Positions 6,534-12,957 of a stretch of DNA of 12,957 nucleotides are shown here, piece by piece. The position numbers were made by a program, and so were the translations under genes. Position 1 is the stretch's first letter, and each line of letters opens with the position of its first letter. The stretch is taken from contig WKLE02001349.1 in NCBI GenBank assembly GCA_014885115.2, positions 1-12,957 on the forward strand, written 5' to 3'. The notes below the pieces were generated by a model, which did not search any database, was not told where the DNA came from, and saw only the letters and a program-made list of their open reading frames with translations. This stretch comes from Asterionellopsis glacialis (Eukaryota > Bacillariophyta > Plagiogrammaphyceae > Rhaphoneidales > Asterionellopsidaceae).

Positions 6534-9089
6534 TTATATTCTTGGTTTAGCAACAAAATCCTTGGACTTATCATCATTGTTACTTTCAATAGTTTTGGAT
6601 ATAATATTCTCCACAACATAAGCAGGTGCCAGTATGTCTTCTATCTTGATCATATTATATATCCATTCTCCACATAAACTGCATTCCATCTGTGCACTAT
6701 TTAAAAGAACTGTATGTTCTTCAGCAGGTCTAGTAGAACAAGTTGCTATGGCATAGATACCAGCATTGTATCCTTGTTTGTCCCATTTAGGTACTTCAAC
6801 AAAATACTATAACTTGACTATTCTTCTATAGACCATTTGGCTTGTTTGATAATAACAAAAATCATGCCAGGATCTTTGTGAGTGATAGGATGGATGTGCT
6901 TGAAATAATTTTTCATCAAGAATATTAATTTCTGTCCCAATTGTGACAGACCTACCTACAACATCTTCTAACACCTCTTCTCTGATAAAATTTACTAAAG
7001 CAGAATCCAAAAAATATGGTCTATGAAACCCAAAATTTGTAGTGTACTGTACTGCAGTGTGTTTTTGTCATCATTCTGAATAATGTTCAGTGTGCATTTA
7101 GTGCCAGCAAAGGTACTAGGGTTTTTTTGGAACTTTCAAACTGAATTTCATTTTCATTCACATAGTATTTAGCAAGGTCCAGTAGGTATTTTTCATAATA
7201 TTGCACTGCTGTTTGCTCGGCTAGAATATCACAATGTCTTTGTGTTGTTCTTGCTGGCTTTTTAGTATTGTCAATATGATGATTTTCACTCCTTACACGG
7301 TTTAGGTTTTCTGGACTTCCAAAATGTAAAATGTAATCCACAATATGATGTGTTAAGGCCTAAATTTTCTGCTTGTTTTACGGTTCTTTTGTATCCAGGC
7401 AATGTGTTCAGATTCTTTTTTCCATACTTCATCCAAGTTTGCAAGCCAGTAGTTGCCCAAACTGATGTATGTAGTCAGTAATCTCAACTTGTTTGTCATT
7501 GCCAGCTCTTTTGAGAAAACAAGCTTTGCCGGCATGGGTTTGCCAGGTAATAACATATGCAAGCATTAGACCTGCATATTCAGCTGCTTTTATATTTTTG
7601 TTAGTCATTGTGGTGAAGCCTTTGTTGAAGGTAACAATAGGCATATCTCTATCACTTTGATGCTGGCATGCTTTGGAGTCCATGCCAAGAATGTCATCAA
7701 AGGTTTTAGGAATTTCTCTATTGCCTAATACCTTTTCATTAAACTGCATATAGCCATTTTGTCTAAACCTAAATTTTTCCAATGTAAAATCTCAGGTGGA
7801 GAAGCCAGACTAATACCACCTGTATTATTGCACATATCAATGTCATCAAAAACATTGTTACATTTGTAATGTGAAATGTATTTAAGTTCCTCATCAGTAG
7901 CATTAAAGAAATCAATATGCTGCCTATAAATGCACTCCATATCAGTTTTGTCTGCATCTTCAGTCAAACATTTGCAGTCGCTGCATAAACTAGTCACATA
8001 ACCTGAATGGGAGGCATACCTTGAACACAAATGATCTGCACCTTCACAGTCACCAATTACACATACTAATTTTAGTTTGAGATGCATCTATGATCAAATC
8101 ACATATGTAACCTTCATCTTTTTGAACTGCAATCAAGTCTTTCAGTAGCAATCTTAGCCCACAGTGATAATTACGATTGTTATGACCCATCAGAGCATCT
8201 ATTCCTTCATCCTTATCAGTCACAATGTCATCAGGCCTTTTGACATATCCTAAAGGTCTCCAAATATGGGATTGATTACAAGTCTCTCTATTAAAGATTG
8301 ATAAAGAGAACATAACAGGCTCTAATGAGGAATTTGTAAAGTTGCCAAGATTAGTACTATCAATGTACATCACAATACCAACAAAAACATTTTCTGGTTG
8401 CATAAGTCTTTCATCATTTAGCAACAATGTAAGCATTGCCTTAAAGTGAAAAACTGGTAAGGACTCAAATCCTTTACCTTCCAGTTGATAAGGCAAGTAT
8501 TGAAGTTTTGAAATGCTTTTCAAGATCACTCATAATTTTTTCATGAGAAGGCATGTTAGAATGAAAAGTGACCCCAGCCATTGTAGCATCTACTGCCCAT
8601 TTTATGATATTATCAAAAATATGAAGCGGGCTACCAATAAGCATAAGTTTATGTAATAATTTCACAAAGCATCTAGTTTCTTTAGAAAATACTTTGGAAG
8701 TTTGTGACCTGTCAGACAGATTTTTTTCCAAACCAAAGCTGCATACTCTAGGCTCAGGGATATTATCAACAAAGACATTGGGTTTGAATTCAATATATCA
8801 GCATCATCAACATCTTCTTCAGGGTATAAAAGATCATCAAGAATTGCATTGTAATTGTCTGCTACATTCTGGTATGGAATTGTAGCCTTTGTTTGTATTG
8901 TTGGATTGGTGTTCTCACCAAGATTGGTCTTTTGGTGGGAAGATGGTTGGTTAATATTGACACCCGACTGATCAACTGCAAGACAAAAGGAATTGTTCAT
9001 CAAGTGTGATGTATGGGATCTAGATCTGAATGGAATAATACTTCACAACCAGGACAAACAAGACCCAATCGTGGTCGATTCTTGTTCAT
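6534..9089 (-). pseudogene. Plavaka-type (CACTA-related) transposase, many frameshifts
   Basis: The transposase cuts and pastes the element through an RNase H-fold DDE nuclease. The start is taken at ATG 9089 because that frame opens with a zinc finger (GLVCPGCEVLFHSDLDPIHH). Conserved blocks follow in family order: SPLHIFDNIIKWAVDATMAG; VMYIDSTNLGNFTNSSLEPV with a likely catalytic Asp (8359-8361); RNYHCGLRLLLKDL; VIGDCEGADHLCSRY with a second Asp (8049-8051) followed by CSDCKC; ASPPEILHW; QHQSDRDMPIVTFNKGF (about 7645-7659); KAAEYAGLMLAYVI; HHIVDYILHFGSPENLN and SENHHIDNTKKPARTTQRH; and a C-terminal IKIEDILAPAYVVENI, ending at TAA 6534. The total, about 850 codons, is a usual size. At least seven frame changes (near 9003, 8790, 8520, 8075, 7775, 7430 and 7360) plus an in-frame stop near 6810 interrupt it, yet no conserved block is lost, so it is a recently inactivated copy or one with read errors. 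The third catalytic residue is not assigned. Confidence 0.75.
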
Positions 9090-9101
9090 GTATCAAAAAT
9101 T

Positions 9102-9370
9102 TGTGGCATTGCACTATGCTCACTAAAATTGTGAAAAGTGATAGGAAAATATTGAAAAATGGAGTAGTGTTTGTTAGAGTGAATAAATTATGAGCTATTT
9201 TAGACATTTACTAAAAATATCCAACAATTCACCAATTTGTCTTTGCGCCCTAATTGCAGTACGGGATCCTATGACAGATAAACTTAGAGTTCGGTTTTCA
9301 ACGGAGTTTGGTTTTAACATGTGAACCAAACTACCCGAGGCAGACAATAGGAAGGTGACAAGTCAGGGAG
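9102..9370. repeat. Direct repeat, right copy
   Basis: This is the partner of 1719-1990, in the same orientation, about 7.38 kb away, beginning with the shared gcactatgct at 9111. It starts only about 20 bp upstream of the transposase ATG (9089), so whatever promoter the transposase uses lies in or beyond this repeat. Its second half (from 9283) is also the first part of tandem unit A. As a 3' LTR of the right-hand gypsy-like copy, it would lie where expected, downstream of the integrase on the minus strand. Confidence 0.6.
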
Positions 9371-9875
9371 TCACTGTGTTCTGTCATGATGCATCATGTT
9401 CCTGCTGTGGAGTGGAATTTGATATGCTCTGCTTGTGATATCAGTGTTTACATGAATGCTGTGCATCACTGCGCGTTTGAGTCTGTCTGCTCGATGATGT
9501 CATCACGTCATTTTGTCTGTCAGGTCCGTGACGTCATCACCTCATCACGTCTGTCAGGTCCGTGATGTCATCACATCACGGTCCATCTGTACTACTTAGA
9601 GTTCAGGTTCCAGTGGAGTTTGGTTTTAACATGTGAACTGAACTCCCCAAGGCAGCCAATCGGAGGGCGCTGAGCTGGTGAGTCACCATGTTTTGAAGTG
9701 AGGAGGCATCATGCTTCTGCTGCGGAGTGGAATTCAATAAGCTTTGCTTGTGATGTCAGCATTTGCATGAATGTGGCGCATCACTGCAGGTTCGCGTCTG
9801 TCTGAACAATGATATCATCATGCCATCTTGTCGGTCCTAGTCCGTTATGTCATTGCATCATGGTACATCTGTACT
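9283..9875. repeat. Two tandem diverged units, about 312 and 281 bp
   Basis: Unit A (9283-9594) and unit B (9595-9875) share cttagagttc, gagtttggttttaacatgtg, ccc.aggcag.caat, gagtcac, tg.ggagtggaatt, gctttgcttgtgatgtcagc-type sequence, tgcatcactgc and gg(t)acatctgtacta at the end. Unit A contains an additional internal duplication of 34-bp period (gtctgtcaggtccgtga.gt at 9515-9540 and 9549-9574) that accounts for most of the length difference. The units have no reading frame of note. They may be duplicated LTR or leader segments, or a satellite-like array seeded from one. Confidence 0.7.
9491..9574. promoter_or_regulatory. Cluster of CRE-like TGACGTCA motifs
   Basis: Within unit A a perfect CRE palindrome TGACGTCA lies at 9529-9536, a half-site cacgtca (TGACGTG on the other strand) at 9504-9510, and near-matches tgatgtca at 9497-9504 and 9564-9571. 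bZIP factors of the CREB/ATF type bind such sites. In diatoms TGACGT elements mediate CO2/cAMP response, and many retroelement LTRs carry them. The cluster arises partly from the 34-bp duplication. Function is inferred from sequence only; it lies upstream of the minus-strand transposase and inside a likely LTR. Confidence 0.4.
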
Positions 9876-9954
9876 ATGGTTGATTGACATATTGCGCGAG
9901 TCTCAGGACTCGCCTACTGCACTCACCCCCATGTCCAGTGATCTAGTACTTAGG

Positions 9955-10789
9955 ATGTTTGATGTGGCAGCAGCAGTGTGGGAAGGCTTAATGCAACAAA
10001 TATTGAGTCTGTCAAGTACTGAACCACATTGTTATGTTACGGTACCATTGCAGTGTACTTGATGAACAACCAATAGTCCATCTTGTGGTTGTTTGTATTT
10101 AGGTGGGTTGAACTTATCGTTTTCCAGTAGGGCTTTATCACCTACTTTCCAATTGTGTTTGATCCTCTTAGCATTTTCTCGCTGATTATTGCTAGCTATT
10201 CTAGCTTGTTTCCTACTATCTATGTGTTCCCAGTACGCTTCATGTTGAAAGTTAAACATCATATCTCTACTAAAAACTAGCTGGCCAGGCGTAGCTTGGA
10301 GAGTAGTATGATAAGTGGAACATACAGCGTACGCTATGGCAGCGAGTACACCTGCCCAGGGGTTCCTCGTGGGTTTGTTTCATACTGCCCACTACTTGAT
10401 GTATCCTCTCCACTATGGCATTTGCCTGTGGGTTAGAGGTAGTGATTGGTTTACGTTTGATGTGGTATTCATTGACTTGCGTAGGTTTTGGGTATCGTGC
10501 AAACCACTGTTGCTCCATTATGTTTGCGATTTTGATACTGCTCCTTTCAGACCAAGGGGCAATCGCAAACCATCCTGTAGCTGGGTTGATCATAGTAACA
10601 CAGCGTAGGGTTAGGTCCTTGGGACCTTTTCTTGAGATTGTGTAAGGTCCTATGAGATCCACACATAGCCAATCCCATGGTGTAGCTTCTGCCTCTTTTT
10701 CAGGTAGGTGCCTGTACTTTTTACTTTGGCTCTTGTTCAATTGACAGATGTGGCATGTTTTGCAGTAGGTCGTTACGTGTCCTCCCCCC
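9955..10789 (-). pseudogene. Integrase, lacking the second catalytic aspartate
   Basis: Integrase inserts the cDNA into the host chromosome. From 10791 the frame shows the end of the zinc-binding domain (TTYCKTCHICQLNKS), then WDWLCVDLIGPYTISRKGP with catalytic Asp-1 (10657-10659), and TLRCVTMINPATGWF. After RYPKPTQV it jumps in frame to NEYHIKRKPITTSNPQANAI with the catalytic Glu (10405-10407, in NPQANAIVERIHQ). The segment that should hold Asp-2 (usually '(I/V).(F/Y)D.G.EF') is absent, roughly 20 residues. After a frameshift near 10365-10380 the C-terminal domain continues as GVLAAIAYAVCSTYHTTLQA, TPGQLVFSRDM, QRENAKRIKHNWKVGDKALL and VHQVHCNGTV, decaying with a stop near 10045 and ending in SVLDRLNIC. 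It cannot be catalytically active. Confidence 0.85.
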
Positions 10790-11660
10790 ATTTGAACTTA
10801 ACCCCTTTGCCTTGTAGCTTAGTTAGGGGTGCCAGTACATGGGATCTATGTATCTACATTTGTTTGTAGAAATTAACCATCCCTACAAAAGAGTGTATCT
10901 TCTTAGTAGTCGTAGGTGGTGCTATGTTTAGTATGGCAGAGACCTTATGATTCAATGGCCTTATGCCCTTGCAACATACGTGAAATCCAAGATAATCCCT
11001 TTCGGTTTGTCAGAAGAAGGATTTCTCTGCATTGACTTTAAGTTCCGCTTCCTGTAGTCATTGTAGTACTAAATCAATCTTGTGTAAATGATCTTTGAAA
11101 TTGTCCATTGTAAGGAGCAATAGATCATTGATGTACATGGGTACAAATTCTAGTCCACACATAAGTTTGCTCATCTTCTCTTGGAAAATGTCCGCTGAAC
11201 TTGTTACTTTCAAAGGTAGGCGTAAGTATTTGTACTTTCCCCATGGTAGTATGATAGTGCACAGCTTACTAGCATCTGCATCTAATTGTATGTGATAGTA
11301 TCCCATATTTAAGTCTAAAGATGTCGTAAGTAATTCCTGAATATGAGGAATAGGGAACAGATGTTGTATGATACACTCGTTCAATTTCCTAAAGTCAGAA
11401 ATAAACCTGATAGTGTCATTTTTCTTAGGTCGTGGAAAGCTAGGAGCTGCCCATTCAGACCTGTTGACTTTGCGTAGAACTCCTATACGCAGGAGCCGGT
11501 CTACCTTTTCTCTGAGTAGTCGGTTGTATACATGCGGTACAGGATAGGCTTTTCTGTGACAGGGTTTCGAGCTTTCTTTTATTTCTATACTGACTGGGTC
11601 AATATTCCACATGCCCAGAGTACGGTCAAATAAAGGTTTGTACTTTTTAAGTAATATATT
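10790..11660 (-). pseudogene. Reverse transcriptase with YIND in place of YIDD
   Basis: RT copies the element RNA into DNA in the cytoplasmic particle. The fragment begins at KKYKPLFDRTLGMWNIDPVS and includes RIGVLRKVNRSEWAAPSFP, RFISDFRKLNECI, SLDLNMGYYHIQL (catalytic Asp, 11313-11315), LPWGKYKYLRLPL and FVPMYINDLLLL. In the last block the first Asp of the YxDD box is Asn (11127-11129), a change that should cripple polymerisation. About nine residues normally found before the SLDLNMG block are missing. A stop at 11055-11057 follows LVLQ; beyond it the thumb is still recognisable in the same frame (LKVNAEKSFF, LGFHVCCKGIRPL, AILNIAPPT, SFVGMVNFY) and ends in VKFKWGEDT at about 10785. There it meets the integrase zinc-finger end. 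RNase H is entirely absent. Confidence 0.85.
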
Positions 11661-12074
11661 TCAAGCTGTTCTATCCTTAGGAGGCAGATGCCAGCATAAC
11701 CTTGTGACTTTTTCTAGGTCAGCCTTATCATACGACTAGTGGCTGCTTCACAGCCTATTTGAGGCTCGGTGAGTTCCTGTAACATACTGTATGTTTCCTT
11801 GATCTCATAATCAGTTGATTTCATTGGGACTTCTCCGTCCTCCCAAGTCATTACGCACTGTTTTTAGTCAAGCATCAAACCTAGTTCTTCTAGGAGCTCG
11901 CATCCGATTATCATATTGTATAATTGTTGACCTTTGGTCCTGTTGACATGACATTCTCAGTCAATGGCCTTTTGCTCATCGAATTCAGGCAATTTGAATA
12001 TTGCACAGACCTTTTGATTGGTTTAGAAATTTCCGTCCTTAGTCTTCCAGAGTGTCTTAGGTGGAGGTTTACAT
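11661..12074 (-). pseudogene. End of protease region and pol linker
   Basis: After the protease frame stops at 12075, coding similarity resumes one frame over: TLWKTKDGNF, stop, KVCAIFKLPEFDEQKAID, stop, ECHVNRTKGQQLYNMIIGCE, LLEELGLMLD, stop, QCVMTWEDGEVPMKSTDYEI. This is the conserved C-terminal part of the gypsy protease region and the linker that precedes RT, also present in the left copy at 666-890. Three nonsense codons and a later shift (into WHLPPKDRTA, stop, NILLKK) make it a relic. It helps date the two copies: the substitutions are mostly scattered rather than confined to third positions, suggesting relaxed selection. Confidence 0.7.
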
Positions 12075-12428
12075 TTAAGCTATAGTGGCTGAAGTGCCAG
12101 AATCTAAAAGTACTTTAAGTGGTTTAGTTTTCTGCCTACATCCTTTATGTACTAACATCAACGCAACCGTTACCGGACGAGTGTGTCTAGTCTTGGACCT
12201 TTTTCTTGGATTATGTAAGTCCCAGAAAGTATTACAAGACAGATGGTTAGGCATTTTGTAGGTAAATAATTTGTTTTCTACGTTATTTGCTACATTACTG
12301 GCTATGGGGTTTATATCTCATTCTTCATCACTATCAATACTTAGGGTATCGAAGTTGAAGTTGTAGCATTGTTCTACATCAGTATCGATATCATAGAGAG
12401 TTGTGACATCAAAATTACATCATTTGGT
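12075..12428 (-). pseudogene. Retropepsin-like aspartic protease fragment
   Basis: A minus-strand frame runs from about 12428 to the TAA at 12075, broken by one TGA near 12325. It opens with an acidic segment (NFDTLSIDSDEE), continues through VANNVENKLFTYKM and RKRSKTRHTRPVTVALML, and ends with KPLKVLLDSGTSATIA. DSG (12096-12104) is the catalytic triplet of the retropepsin family and the flanking 'VLLDSGTS' is typical of gypsy-like elements. The protease works as a dimer and would cut Gag-Pol. The chain is cut off by the stop eight residues after the active site, and what follows is one frame over. It is also missing from the left copy. No cysteine knuckle or capsid is recognisable upstream, so this copy has lost or diverged its gag. 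Confidence 0.75.
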
Positions 12429-12957
12429 GACTTTCCATTAAGATTTGGGACAACTAAAACTGCACACCCACATTTTGATCATTCTTCTCAAAGTAACCCG
12501 TTCACCATCCATCCTTTTGTACTGGAAGTATCTTTTCTGTCATACATCACACCACACCTAAACTCAAACCCTTTATGGAGTTTGCAAGTACCAGGTACAG
12601 TACTTTTTCAGAATACTTGTTTCTGACACAAAACAACAAAAAAGAACAAATCAAACAAAATAACAATGGCAGCACAAGTACAACAATCAACATTTTTCTG
12701 CAAATAACATAAAAAATGCAGCACAACCAGCAACCAAACAATACATGATGTGTGTTGACATCGACTTGTTTGTTCTTGTTGGTCTTCTTTGTTTTGGGGG
12801 ATGATTGTTGTTGATGTCATTATCTTCAATATTTTTCTTGCATGTAAGTGTGTGGTACAATACCTAAACCTACATAGTGGTGCTGGTAGTCTAGTAGTAG
12901 GAGGATATTAGTTGGTGCATAGAAAAAATCTGTTGGCTTGATGTTTCCAAGAAAGAA
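12429..12957. other. Right-edge region without a convincing gene
   Basis: No domain is recognisable. The plus strand has an A/C-rich leader-like tract (about 12627-12664, rich in caaa and aaca) ending at ATG 12666 in acaatggc context, but the frame closes after 13 codons (MAAQVQQSTFFCK). A G/T-rich tract at about 12766-12810 is roughly its reverse complement (aagaacaaa / tttgttctt and acaacaatcaac / gattgttgttga), so the region could fold into an imperfect hairpin, though low complexity may explain this. It could be a decayed 5' leader or gag of the right-hand gypsy-like copy, or the first exon of an unrelated plus-strand gene running out of the window. Confidence 0.35.

Larger units (their letters stand above)
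1988..9089. mobile_element. Plavaka-type DNA transposon with a SUMO-protease companion gene
   Basis: Two large broken genes converge. The minus-strand gene (9089-6534) is recognisable nearly end to end as a Plavaka-like transposase (RNase H-fold, CACTA-related). The plus-strand gene (1988-6287) carries zinc fingers, a Ulp1-like protease, a charged linker and a possible papain-like end. They are separated by only about 250 A-rich bases, a typical two-gene transposon layout. I could not find convincing terminal inverted repeats or a target-site duplication. The outer limits given are simply the coding limits. The direct repeats just outside (1719-1990 and 9102-9875) are in the same orientation, so they are not TIRs. 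Both genes carry many indels, so this copy is inactive unless the indels are read errors. Confidence 0.7.
9955..12428 (-). mobile_element. Right Ty3/gypsy-like LTR retrotransposon, internally deleted
   Basis: On the minus strand the order is protease (12428-12075), pol linker, RT (11660 to about 10790) and integrase (10789 to about 9955). The position of integrase after RT defines the Ty3/gypsy type. RNase H and most of the HHCC motif are missing between RT and integrase, and the second integrase catalytic aspartate is deleted. No gag is recognisable to the right of 12428. The repeat units 9102-9875 follow the integrase end and may be its 3' LTR. The stretch 11630-11960 is homologous to the left copy at 509-870, but many base differences show they are old or from separate subfamilies. 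Confidence 0.8.

Noticed and set aside
6401..6619. Minus-strand frame rich in Phe
   Set aside because: Its Phe-rich end is the antisense of the A-rich gap; the transposase ends at 6534 in another frame.
2390..9000. Introns as the explanation for frame changes
   Set aside because: Adjacent coding pieces overlap or abut with no spare sequence between conserved blocks, so there is no room for introns at most of the changes.
9896..9913. Short hairpin gcgagtc tcag gactcgc near the integrase end, as a terminator or polyadenylation signal
   Set aside because: A 7-bp stem with a 4-base loop is too weak to interpret in a eukaryotic element.
9847..10062. Plus-strand 71-codon frame starting in the repeat unit
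   Set aside because: It overlaps the decayed end of the integrase on the other strand and shows no domain.
10315..10645. Plus-strand frames of 97 and 76 codons
   Set aside because: Antisense shadows of the integrase core.

Overview
This is an AT-rich eukaryotic window made almost entirely of decayed transposable elements. I see no rRNA, tRNA, CRISPR array, bacterial operon or intact host gene. The gypsy-like pol fragments and the Plavaka-like transposase look most like those of microalgae such as diatoms. That assignment rests on recalled protein resemblance only and is tentative. Nearly every reading frame is broken by small indels and stops. Adjoining fragments abut or overlap without losing conserved residues, which argues for indels (decay, or uncorrected read errors) rather than introns.

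Layout: (1) 1-240, nothing coding. (2) 245-1734, minus strand: a gutted Ty3/gypsy-like copy with gag capsid, Cys/His cluster, the end of the protease region, the edge of RT and the integrase zinc-binding region; the protease core and RT-RNase H are deleted. (3) 1719 to about 1990: a diverged direct repeat that recurs at 9102-9370. (4) 1988-9089: a two-gene DNA transposon of the Plavaka (CACTA-related) type. Its plus-strand gene (1988-6287) encodes zinc fingers, a Ulp1/C48 SUMO-protease-like domain with all four catalytic positions recognisable, a long repeat-bearing charged linker and a possible papain-like C-terminus. Its minus-strand gene (9089-6534) encodes the transposase. The two converge on a short A-rich gap holding a 38-bp tandem duplication. 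(5) 9102-9875: diverged repeat units carrying CRE-like TGACGTCA palindromes. (6) 9955-12428, minus strand: a second, related Ty3/gypsy-like copy with a DSG protease, RT (YIND instead of YIDD) and integrase, lacking RNase H and the second integrase aspartate. (7) 12429-12957: no convincing gene.

The element at 1988-9089 is the most interesting part. A transposase is paired with a large gene that joins chromatin-reader-like zinc fingers to a SUMO/ubiquitin-like protease and perhaps a second cysteine protease. If other copies have the same pair, this would be a transposon family carrying its own deSUMOylation/chromatin-interaction protein. The two gypsy copies flank it, and the direct repeats on its edges are best read as gypsy LTR remnants, although transposon ends or promoters remain possible.
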